Positions 1-11,572 of a stretch of DNA of 64,000 nt are shown here, piece after piece (within the stretch, counting starts at the first letter, position 1; the number at the start of each line of letters is the position of its first letter). Both the position numbers and the translations under genes were made by a program. The notes beneath the pieces are model-generated. The model made no database searches. It worked only from the letters and a program-made list of their open reading frames with translations, and had not been told where the DNA came from. Source of the stretch: Euonymus europaeus (Eukaryota; Streptophyta; Magnoliopsida; Celastrales; Celastraceae); the NCBI GenBank assembly GCA_963580455.1, contig OY756963.1:13535555-13599554 (forward strand). The letters run 5' to 3'.

Positions 1-256
1 AATTTTGTTCATTTGTCCTAGAAACTTGGGAATTTGTCATCGAAATAATCTAGGGCTTATACTCATAAAATTTGACATAGAAGAACTATAAAAAGTGTAA
101 ACCGAGCAACTTTGATAGTCCGGAGTTGCTCAACTCTCTCCATGGAGGAGCTTTCTAACGGTTTTGTCCGTTCGTCATAGAAAGTTAATGATTTGACATC
201 GAAATAATCTTGGAAGCTTATACTCGTAAAATTTGACTTAGTAGAACAATAAAAAG

Positions 257-1534
257 TGTACACCGAGCAACTTTGATGGTCCGAAGTTGCTCAACTCTCT
301 ATATGGAGCAGCTTTTAACGGTTTTGTCCATTTCTCATAGAAAGTTAATGATTTGGCATCAAAATAATCTTGGAAGCTTATAATCGTAAAATTTCACTTA
401 GTAGAACAGTAAAAAGTGTACACAGAGCAACTTAGATGGTCCGAAGTTGCTCAACTCTCTCCATGGAGGAGCTTTTAACGACTTTGTCCATTTGTCATAG
501 AAAGTTAATGATTTGGCATCGAAATAATCTTTGAAGCTTATAATCGTAAAATTTGACTTAGTAGAACAGTAAAAAGTGTACACCGAGCAACTTAGATGGC
601 CTGAAGTTGCTCAACTCTCTCCATGGAGGAGCTTTTAACGATTTTGTCCATTTGTCATAGAAAGTTAATGATTTGGCATCGAAAAAATCTTGCAACTTAT
701 ACTCGTAAAATTTGTCTTAGTAGAACAATAAAAATTGTACACCGAACAACTTTGACTGTCTGAAGTTGCTCAACTCTCTCAATGGAGGAGCTTTTAACGA
801 TTTTGTCCATTTGTCATAGAAAGTTAATGATTTGACATCAAAATAATCTTGGAAGCTTATACTCGTAAAATTTGACTTAGTAGAACAATAAAAACTGTAC
901 ACCGAGCAACTTTGATGGTCTGAAGTTGCTCAAATCTCTATATGGAGCAGCTTTTAACGGTTTTGTCTATTTCTCATAGAAAGTTAATGATTTGGCATCA
1001 AAATAATCTTGGAAACTTATAATCGTAAAATTTCACTTAGTAGAACAGTAAAAAGTGTACACAGAGCAACATAGATGGTCCGAAGTTGCTCAACTCTCTC
1101 CATGGAGGAGCTTTTAACGATTTTGTCCATTTGTCATAGAAAGTTAATGATTTGGCATCGAAATAATCTTTGAAGCTTATAATCGTAAAATTTGACTTAG
1201 TAGAACAGTAAAAAGTGTACACCGAGCAACTTAGATGGCCTGAAGTTGCTCAACTCTCTCCATGGAGGAGCTTTTAATGATTTTTTCCATTTTTCATAGA
1301 AAGTTAATGATTTGGAATTGAAATAATCTTGGAACTTATACTCGTAAAATTTGACTTAGTTGAACAATAAAAATTGTACACCGAACAACTTTGACTGTCT
1401 GAAGTTGCTCAACTCTCTCAATGGAGTAGCTTTTAACGGTTTATCCATTTGTCATAGAAAGTTAATGATTTGACATCAAAATAATCTTGGAAGCTTATAC
1501 TCGTAAAATTTGACTTAGTAGAACAATAAAAAGT
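257..1534 (+). repeat. Tandem duplication of a 4-monomer block (~639 bp x 2)
   Basis: The segment starting at 257 recurs at 896, an offset of 639 bp or four monomers. Shared private variants include ACAGAGCAAC (from 421 and 1,060), GGCCTGAAG (from 598 and 1,237) and CGAACAACTTTGACTG (near 743 and 1,381). The copies differ at several sites, so the duplication is not recent. Confidence 0.75.
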
Positions 1535-3992
1535 GTACACCGAGCAACTTTGATGGTCCGAAGTTGCTCAATTCTCTCCATGGAGGAGCTTTTAACGATT
1601 TTGTCCAGTTGTCATAGAAAGTTAATGATTTGGCATCGAAAAAATCTTGGAACTTATACTCATAAAATTTGGCTTAGTAGAACAATAAAAAGTGTACACC
1701 GAGCAACTTTGACTGTCTGAAGTTGCTCAACTCTCTCAATGGAGGAGCTTTTAACGGTTTTGTCCATTTGTCATAGAAAGTTAATGATTTGACATCAAAA
1801 TAATCTTGGAAGCTTATACTCGTAAAATTTGACTTAGTAGAACAATAAAAAGTATACACCGAGAAACTTTGATGGTCCGAAGTTACTCAACTCTCTATAT
1901 GGAGGAGCTTTTAACGGTTTTGTCCATTTCTCAATAAAAGTTAATTATTTGGCATCGAAAGAATCTTCGAAACTTATACTCGTACAATTTGACTTGGTAG
2001 AAGAATAAAAAGTGTACACCGAGCAACATTTGTGGTCCCAAGTTGCTCAACTCTCTCCATGGAAGAGGTTTTAAAGATTTTGTCCATTTGTCATAGAAAG
2101 TTAATGTTTTGGCATCGAAATAATATTCGAAGCTTATACCCGTAAAATTTGACTTAGTAAAACAATAAAAACTGTACACCGAGCAACTTCGATGGTCCGA
2201 AGTTGCTCAACTCTCTCCATAGAAGAGCTTTTAAACGTTTTGTCCATTTGTCCTCGAAACTTGGGATTTTGGCATCGAAATAATCTAGGAAGCTTATACT
2301 CGTAAAATTTGACATAGAAGAGCTATAAAAAGTGCACACCGAGAAACTTTGTTGGTCCGGAGTTGCTCAACACTCTCCATGGAGGAGCTTTTAACGGTTT
2401 TGTCCATTCGTCATAGAAAGTTAATGATTTGACATCGAAATAATCTTGGAAGCTTATACTCGTAAAATTTGACTAAGTAGAACAATAAAAAGTGTGCACC
2501 GACCAACTTAGATGGTTTGAAGTTGCACAACTCTCTCCATGGAGAAACTTTTAACGATTTTGTCCATTTGTCATATAAACTTAATGATTTGGCATCAAAA
2601 TAATCTTGGAAGCTTATAATCGTAAAATTTGACTTAGTAGAACAGTAAAAAGTGTACACCGAGCAACTAAGATGGCCCGAAGTTGCTCAACTCTCTCCAT
2701 GGAGGAGCTTTTAACGAGTTTGTCCATTTGTCATAGAAAGTTAATGAATTGGCATCGAAATAATCTTGGAACTTATACTCGTAAAATTTGACTTAGTAGA
2801 ACAATAAAAAGTGTACACCGAGCAACTTTGACTATCTGAAGTTGCTCAACTTTCTCCATGGAGGAGCTTTTATCGATTTTGTCCGTTTGTCATAGAAAGT
2901 TAATGATTTGGCATCGAAATAATCTTTCAAGCTTATAATCAAAAAATTTGACTTAGTAGAACAGTAAAAAGTGTACACCGAGCAACTTAGATGGCCCGAA
3001 GTTGCTCAACTCTCTCCATGGAGGAGCTTTTAACGATTTTGTCCATTTGTCATAGAAAGTTAATGATTTGGCATTGAAATAATCTTGGAACTTATACTCG
3101 TAAAATTTGACTTAGTGGAACAATAAAAATTGTACACCGAGCAACTTTGACTGTCTGAAGTTGCTCAACTCTCTCAATGGAGGTGCTTTTAGCGGTTTTG
3201 TCCAATTGTGATAGAAAGTTAATGATTTGACATCAAAATAATCTTGGAAGCTTATACTCGTAAAATTTGACTTAGTAGAACAATAAAAAGTGTACATCGA
3301 GCAACTTTGACTGTCTGAAGTTGCTCAACTCTCTCAATGGAGCAGCTTTTAACGGTTTTGTCCATTTCTCATAGAAAGATAATGATTTGGCATCAAAATA
3401 ATCTTCAAAGCTTATAATTGTAAAATTTGACTTTGTAGAACAGTAAAAAGTGTACACCGAGCAACTTAGATGGTCCAAAGTTGCTCAACTTTCTCCATGG
3501 AGGAGCTTTTAACGATTTTGTCCGTTTGTCATAGAAAGTTAATGATTTGGCATCGAAATAATCTTTGAAGCTTATAATCGTAAAATTTGACTTAGTATAA
3601 CAGTAAAAAGTGTACACCGAGCAACTTAGATGGCCCGAAGTTGCTCAACTCTCTCCATGGGGGAGGTTTTAATGATTTTATTTATTTGTCATAGAAAGTT
3701 AATGATTTGGCATTGAAATAATTTTGGAACTTATACTCGTAAAATTTGACTTAGTAGAACAATAAAAATTGTATACCTAGCAACTTTGACTGTCTGAAGT
3801 TGCTCAACTCTCTCAATGGAGGAGCTTTTAACGGTTTTGTCCATTTGTCATAGAAAGTTAATGATTTGACATCAAAATAATCTTGGAAGCTTATACTCGT
3901 AAAATTTGACTTAGTAGAAAAATAAAAAGTGTACACCGAGCAACTTTGATGGTCCGAAGTTGCTCAACTCTCTATATGGTGGAGCTTTTAAC

Positions 3993-4500
3993 AATTTTGT
4001 TCATTTGTCCTAGAAACTTGGGATTTTGGCATCGAAATAATCTAGGGCTTATACTCATAAAATTTGACATAGAAGAACTATAAAAAGTGTAAACCGAGAA
4101 ACTTTGATGGTCCTGAGTTGCTCAACTCTCTCCATGGAGGAGCTTTCTAACGGTTTTGTCCATTCGTCATAGAAAGTTAATGATTTGACATCGAAATAAT
4201 CTTGGAAGCTTATACTCGTAAAATTTGACTTAGTAGAACAATAAAAAGTGTACACCGAGCAACTTTGATGGTCCGAAGTTGCTCAACTCTCTTTATGGAG
4301 CAGCTTTTAACGGTTTTGTCCATTTCTCATAGAAAGTTAATGATTTGGCATCAAAATAATCTTGGAAGATTATAATTGTAAAATTTGACTTAGTAGAACA
4401 GTAAAAAGTGTACACCGAGCAACTTAGATGGTCCGAATTTGCTCAACTGTCTCCATGGAGGAGCTTTTAACGATTTTGTCCATTTGTCATAGAAAGTTAA
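3993..4500 (+). repeat. Diverged copy of window positions 1-510 (offset 3,992)
   Basis: About three monomers repeat the first 510 bases of the window at an offset of 3,992 bp (25 monomers). Both copies share GTTCATTTGTCCTAG, the shortened CTAGGGCTTA monomer, and GTAAACCGAG instead of GTACACCGAG. The copies part company after about 4,500. This is an old segmental duplication inside the array. Confidence 0.7.
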
Positions 4501-6785
4501 TGATTTGGCATCGAAATAATCTTGGAACTTATACTCGTAAAATTTGACTAAGTAGAACAATAAAAAGTGTACACCGAGCAACTTTGACTATCTGAAGTTG
4601 CTCAACTCTCTCAATGAAGAAGCTTTTAACGGTTTTGTCCATTTGTCAAGGAAAGTTAATGATTTGACATCAAAATAATCTTGGAAGCTTATACTCGTAA
4701 AATTTGACTTAGTAGAACAATAAAAAGGGTACACCGAGCAACTTTGATGGTTCGAAATTGCTCAACTCTTTATATGGAACAGCTTTAAACGGTTATGTCC
4801 TTTTCTAATAGAAAGTTAATGATTTGGCAAAGAAATAATCTTGGAAGCTTACACTCGTAAAATTTGACTTAGTAGAACAGTAAAAAGTGTACATCGAGCA
4901 ACTTAGATGGTCCGAAGTTGCACAACTCTCTATATGGAGGAGCTTTTAACGGTTTTGTCCATTTCTCAATAAAAGTTAATGATTTGGCATCGAAATATTC
5001 TTCGAAACTTATACTCGTAAAATTTGACTTAGTAGAACAGTAAAAAGTGTACACCGAGCAACTTAGATGGTCCGAAGTTGCTCAACTCTCTCCATGGAGG
5101 AGCTTTTAACGATTTTGTCCCTTTGTCATAGAAAGTTAATGATTTGGCATCGAAATAATCTTGGAACTTATACGCGTAAAATTTGACTTAGTAGAATAAT
5201 AAAAAGTGTACACCGAGCAACTTTGACTGTCCGAAGTTGCTCAACTCTCTCAATGGAGGAGCTTTTAACGGTTTTGTCCATTTGTCATAGAAAGTTAGTG
5301 ATTTGACATCAAAATAATCTTGGAAGCTTATACTCGTAAAATTTAACTTAGTAGAACAATAAAAGGTGTACACCGAGCAACTTTGATGGTTCGAAGTTGC
5401 TCAACTCTTTATATGGAGCAGCTTTAAACGGTTATGTCCTTTTCTCATAGAAAGTTAATGATTTGGCAACGAAATAATCTTGGAAGCTTACACTCTAAAA
5501 ATTTTACTTAGTAGAACAGTAAAAAGTGTACACCGAGAAACTTAGATGGTCCGAAGTTGCTCAACTCTCTCCATGGAGGAGCTTTTAACGATTTTGTCCA
5601 TTTGTCATAGAAAGTTAATTATTTGACATCGCAATAATCATGGAAGCTTATACTCGTAAAATTTGACTTAGTAGAACAATAAAAAGTGTACACCGAGCAA
5701 CTTTGATGTTCAGAAGTTGCTCAACTCTCTCTATGGAGGAGCTTCTAACGGTTTTGCCCATTTGTCATAAAAAGTTAATGATTTGACATCTAAATAATCT
5801 AGGAAGCTTATACTCATAAAATTTGACATAGAAGAACTATAAAAAGTGTACACCGAGCAACTTTGATGGTCCGGAGTTGCTCAACTCTCTCCATGGAGGA
5901 GCTTTTAACGGTTTTGTCCATTTGTCATAGAAAGTTAATGATTTGACATCAAAATAATCTTGGAAGCTTATACTCGTAAAATTTGAATTAGTAGAACAAT
6001 AAATAGTGTACACCGAGCATTTTTTACTGTCTGAAGTTGCTCAACTCTCTCAATGGAGGAGCTTTTAACGGTTTTGTCCATTTGTCATAGAAAGTTAATG
6101 ATTTGACATCAAAATAATCTAGGAAGCTTATACTCGTAAAATTTGACTTAGTAGAACAATAAAAAGTAAACACCGAGCAACTTTGATGGTACAAAGTTGC
6201 TCAACTCTCTCCTTCAGGAGCTTTTAATGATTTTGTCCGTTTGTCATATAAAGTTAATGATTTGGCATCGAAATAATCTTGGAAGCTTATAATCGTAAAA
6301 TTTGACATAGTAGAACAGTAAAAAGTGTACACCGAGCAACTTAGATGACCCGAAGTTGCTTAACTCTCTCCATGGAGGAGCTTTTAACGATTTTGTCGAT
6401 TTGTCATAGAAAGTTAATGATTTGGCATCGAAATAATCTTGGAACTTATATTCGTAAAATTTGACTTAGTAGAACCATAAAAAGTGTACACCGAGCAACT
6501 TTGACTGTCTGAAGTTGCTCAACTCTCTCAATGGAGGAGCTTTTAACGGTTTTGTCCATTTGTCATGGAAACTTAATGATTTGACATCAAAATAATGTCG
6601 GAAGCTTATACTCGTAAAATTTGACTTAGGAGAACAATAAAAAGTGTATACAGAGCAACTTTGATGGTTCGAAATTGCTCAACTCTTTATATGGAGCAGC
6701 TTTAAACGGTTATGTCCTTTTCTCATAGAAAGTTAATGATTTGGCAACGAAATAATCTTGGAAGCTTACACTCGTAAAATTTGAC

Positions 6786-9700
6786 TTAGTTGAACAGTAA
6801 AAAGTGTACATCGAGCAACTTAGATGGTCCGAAGTTGCACAACTCTCCATATGGAGGAGCTTTTAACATTTTTGTCCATTTCTCAATAAAAGTTAATGAT
6901 TTGGCATCGAAATAATCTTCGAAACTTATACTCGTAAAATTTGACTTAGTAGAACAGTAAAAAGTGTACACCGAGCAACTTAGATGGTCCGAAGTTGCTC
7001 AACTCTCTCCATGGAGGAGCTTTTAACGATTTTGTCCATTTGTCATAAAAAGTTAATGATTTGGCATCGAAATAATCTTGGAACTTATACGCGTAAAATT
7101 TGACTTAGTAGAACAATAAAAAGTGTACACCGAGCAACTTTGACTGTCTGAAGTTGCTCAACTCTCTCAATGGAGGAGCTTTTAACGGTTTTGTCCATTT
7201 GTCATAGAAAGTTAGTGATTGGCATCAAAATAATCTTGGAAGCTTATACTCATAAAATTTAACTTAGTAGAACAATAAAAGGTGTACACCGAGCAACTTT
7301 GATGGTTCGAAGTTGCTCAACTCTTTATATGGAGCAGCTTTAAACGGTTATGTCCTTTTCTCATAGAAAGTTAATGATTTGGCAACGAAATAATCTTGGA
7401 AGCTTACACTCGAAAAATTTTACTTAGTAGAACAGTAAAAAGTGTACACCGAGAAACTTAGATGGTCCGAAGTTGCTCAACTCTCTCCATGGAGGAGCTT
7501 TTAACGATTTTGTCCATTTGTCATAGAAAGTTAATTATTTGACATCGAAATAATCATGGAAGCTTATACTCGTAAAATTTGACTTAGTAGAACAATAAAA
7601 AGTGTACACTGAGCAACTTTGATGTTCAAAAGTTGCTCAACTCTCTCTATGAAGGAGCTTCTAACGGTTTTGCCCATTTGTCATAAAAAGTTAATGATTT
7701 GACATCTAAATAATCTAGGAAGCTTATACTCATAAAATTTGACATAGAAGAACTATCAAAAGTGTACACCGAGCAACTTTGATGGTCCGGAGTTGCTCCA
7801 CTCTCTCCATGGAGGACCTTTTAACGGTTTTGTCCATTTGTCATAGAAAGTTAATGATTTGACATCAAAATAATCTTGGAAGCTTATACTCGTAAAATTT
7901 GACTTAGTAGAACAATAAAAAGTGTACACCGAGCAACTTTGATGGTCCGAAGTTGATCAACTCTCTATATGGAGCAGCTTTTAACGGTTTTGTCCATTTC
8001 TCATAGAAAGTTAATGATTTGGCATCAAAATAATCTTGGAAGATTATAATTGTAAAATTTGACTTAGTAGAACAGTAAAAAGTGTACACCGAGCAACTTA
8101 GATGGTCCGAAGTTGCTCAACTGTCTCCATGGAGGAGCTTTTAATGATTTTGTCCATTTGTCATAGAAAGTTAATGATTTGGCATCGAAATAATCTTGGA
8201 ACTTATACTCGTAAAATTTGACTAAGTAGAACAATAAAAAGTGTACACCGAGCAACTTTGACTATCTGAAGTTGCTCAACTCTCTCAATGGAGAAGCTTT
8301 TAACGGTTTTGTCCATTTGTCAAGAAAAGTTAATGATTTGACATCAAAATAATCTTGGAAGCTTATACTCGTAAAATTTGACTTAGAAGAACAATAAAAA
8401 GGGTACACCGAGCAACTTTGATGGTTCAAAATTGCTCAACTCTTTATATGGAGCAGCTTTAAACGGTTATGTCCTTTTCTCATAGAAAGTTAATGATTTG
8501 GCAACGAAATAATCTTGGAAGCTTACACTCGTAAAATTTGACTTAGTAGAACAGTAAAAAGTGTACATCGAGCAACTTAGATGGTCCGAAGTTGCACAAC
8601 TCTCTATATGGAGGAGCTTTTAACATTTTTTTCCATTTCTCAATAAAAGTTAATGATTTGGCATCGAAATAATCTTCGAAACTTATACTCGTAAAATTTG
8701 ACTTAGTAGAACAGTAAAAAGTGTACACCGAGCAACTTAGATGGTCCGAAGTTGCTCAACTCTCTCCATGGAGGAGCTTTTAACGATTTTGTCCATTTGT
8801 CATAAAAAGTTAAAGATTTGGCATCGAAATAATCTTGGAACTTATACGCGTAAAATTTGACTTAGTAGAACAATAAAAAGTGTACACCGAGCAACTTTGA
8901 CTGTCTGAAGTTGCTCAACTCTCTCAATGGAGGAGCTTTTAACGGTTTTGTCCATTTGTCATAGAAAGTTAGTGATTGGCATCAAAATAATCTTGGAAGC
9001 TTATACTCATAAAATTTAACTTAGTAGAACAATAAAAGGTGTACACCGAGCAACTTTGATGGTTCGAAGTTGCTCAACTCTTTATATGGAGCAGCTTTAA
9101 ACGGTTATGTCCTTTTCTCATAGAAAGTTAATGATTTGGCAACGAAATAATCTTGGAAGCTTACACTCGAAAAATTTTACTTAGTAGAACAGTAAAAAGT
9201 GTATATCGAGCAAATTAGATGGTCCGAAGTTGCACAACTCTCTATATGGAGGAGCTTTTAACATTTTTGTCCATTTCTCAATAAAAGTTAATGATTTGGC
9301 ATCGAAATAATCTTCGAAACTTATACTCGTAAAATTTGACTTAGTAGAACAGTAAAAAGTGTACACCGAGCAACTTAGATGGTCCGAAGTTGCTCAACTC
9401 TCTCCATGGAGGAGCTTTTAACGATTTTGTCCATTTGTCATAAAAAGTTAATGATTTGGCATCGAAATAATCTTGGAACTTATACGCGTAAAATTTGACT
9501 TAGTAGAACAATAAAAAGTGTACACCGAGCAACTTTGACTGTCTGAAGTTGCTCAACTCTCTCAATGGAGGAGCTTTTAACGGTTTTGTCCATTTGTCAT
9601 AGAAAGTTAGTGATTGGCATCAAAATAATCTTGGAAGCTTATACTCATAAAATTTAACTTAGTAGAACAATAAAAGGTGTACACCGAGCAACTTTGATGG

Positions 9701-9830
9701 TTCGAAGTTGCTCAACTCTTTATATGGAGCAGCTTTAAACGGTTATGTCCTTTTCTCATAGAAAGTTAATGATTTGGCAACGAAATAATCTTGGAAGCTT
9801 ACACTCGAAAAATTTTACTTAGTAGAACAG
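6786..9830 (+). repeat. Three copies of an m14-m17 block (offsets 1,757 and 638 bp)
   Basis: An m14-m15-m16-m17 run begins near 6,786, 8,543 and 9,181. All three copies share a one-base deletion giving GTTAGTGATTGGCATC (near 7,209, 8,967 and 9,607), where other monomers read GTGATTTGACATC. The 8,543 to 9,181 step is a four-monomer unit. Its joint fuses an m17-type tail (CGAAAAATTTTAC) to an m14-type head (ATATCGAGCAAATTAG). Confidence 0.75.
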
Positions 9831-10002
9831 TAAAAATTGTACATCGAGAAACTTAGATGGTCCGAAGTTGCTCAACTCTCTCCATGGAGGAGCTTTTAAC
9901 GATTTTGTCCATTTGTCATAGAAAGTTAATTATTTGACATCGAAATAATCATGGAAGCTTATACTCGTAAAATTTGACTTAGTAGAACAATAAAAAGTGT
10001 AC

Positions 10003-10690
10003 ACTGAGCAACTTTGATGTTCAAAAGTTGCTCAACTCTCTCTATGGAGGAGCTTCTAACGGTTTTGCCCATTTGTCATAAAAAGTTAATGATTTGACAT
10101 CTAAATAATCTAGGAAGCTTATACTCATAAAATTTGACATAGAAGAACTATAAAAAGTGTACACCGAGCAACTTTGATGGTCCGGAGTTGCTCCACTCTC
10201 ACCATGGAGGACCTTTTAACGGTTTTGTCCATTTGTCATAGAAAGTTAATGATTTGACATCAAAATAATCTTGGAAGCTTATACTCGTAAAATTTGACTT
10301 AGTAGAACAATAAAAAGTGTACACCGAGCAAATTTGATGGTCCGAAGTTGCTCAACTCTCTATATGGAGCAGCTTTTAACGGTTTTGTCCATTTCTCATA
10401 GAAAGTTAATGATTTGGCATCAAAATAATATTGGAAGATTATAATTGTAAAATTTGACTTATTAGAACAGTAAAAAGTGTACACCGAGCAACTTAGATGG
10501 TCCGAAGTTGCTCAACTGTCTCCATGGAGGAGCTTTTAATGATTTTGTCCATTTGTCATAGAAAATTAATGATTTGGCATCGAAATAATCTTGGAACTTA
10601 TACTCGTAAAATTTGACTAAGTAGAACAATAAAAAGTGTACACCGAGCAACTTTGACTATCTGAAGTTGCTCAACTCTCTCAATGGAGAA
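10003..10690 (+). repeat. 15-monomer-offset duplicate of 7,608-8,295
   Basis: Positions 7,608 onward recur 2,395 bp later, starting with ACTGAGCAACTTTGATG followed by TTCAAAAG. Both copies share GCTCCACTCTC, GGAGGACCTTTT, the AGATTATAATTGTAAA segment and CTTTGACTATCTG (offset 2,395 at both ends). The right copy has picked up a few substitutions. Confidence 0.75.
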
Positions 10691-11572
10691 GCTTTTAACG
10701 GTTTTGTCCATTTGTCATAGAAAGTTGATGATTTGGCATCGAAATAATCTAGGAAGCATATACTCGTAAAATTTGACATAGAAGAGCTATAAAAAGTGTA
10801 CACCGAGCAACTTTGATGGTCCGGAGTTGCTCAACTCTCTCCATGGAGGAGCTTTTAACGGTTTTGTCCATTCGTCATAAAAAGTTAATGATTTGACATC
10901 GAAATAATCTTGGAAGCTTATACTCGTAAAATTTGACTTAGTAGAACAATAAAAAGTGTGCACCGAGCAACTTAGATGGTCTGAAGTTGCTCAACTCTCT
11001 CCATGGAGAAACTTTTAACGATTTTCTCCGTTTGTCATAGAAAGTTGATGATTTGGCATCGAAATAATCTTTGAAGCATATAATCATAAAATTTGACTTA
11101 GTAGAACAGTAAAAGGTGTACACCGAGCAACTTAGATGGTCCGAAGTTGCTCAACTCTCTCCATGGAGGAGCTTTTAACGATTTTGTCCATTTGTCATAG
11201 AAAGTTAATGATTTGGCATCGAAAAAATCTTGGAACTTATACTCGTAAAATTTGACTTAGTAAACAATAAAAAGTGTACACCGAGCAACTTTGACTGTCT
11301 GAAGTTGCTCAACTCTCTCAATGGAGGAGCTTTTAACGGTTTGGTCCATTTGTCAAAGAAAGTTAACGATTTGACATCAAAATAATCTTGGAAGCTTATA
11401 CTCGTAAAATTTGACTTAGTAGAACAATAAAAAGTGTACACCGAGCAACTTTGATGGTCCGAAGTTGCTCAACTCTCTATATGAAGGAGCTTTTAACAAT
11501 TTTGTCCATTTGTCCTAGAAACTTGCGATTTTGGCATCGAAATAATCTAGGGCTTATACTCATAAAATTTGA

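Larger units (their letters stand above)
1..4800 (+). repeat. Left flank: diverged satellite monomers
   Basis: Monomers here carry more private substitutions and fewer long near-identical duplications than the centre of the window. The same monomer types occur as in the central repeats. For example, a run of m6-, m7-, m8-, m9- and m10-like units lies at about 1,930-2,650, recognised by CAATAAAAG, by a GGTCCCAAG right arm, by CTTCGATGGTCCGAAG, and by GGAGAAAC. This stretch contains no gene. It is best read as an older part of the array that escaped the latest round of homogenisation (inference). Confidence 0.85.
4801..11572 (+). repeat. Transition zone with nested multi-monomer duplications
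   Basis: This zone joins the diverged left flank to HOR-A. It already contains the monomer types later fixed in the higher-order repeats: GGCAACG with CGAAAAATTTTAC (m17 type), CATTTCTCAATAAAAG with CTTCGAAAC (m14 type), TTAATTATTTGACATC (m18 type) and TTTGATGTTCA (m19 type). Blocks recur at offsets of 638, 1,757 and 2,395 bp, that is 4, 11 and 15 monomers. No gene is present. Confidence 0.8.
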
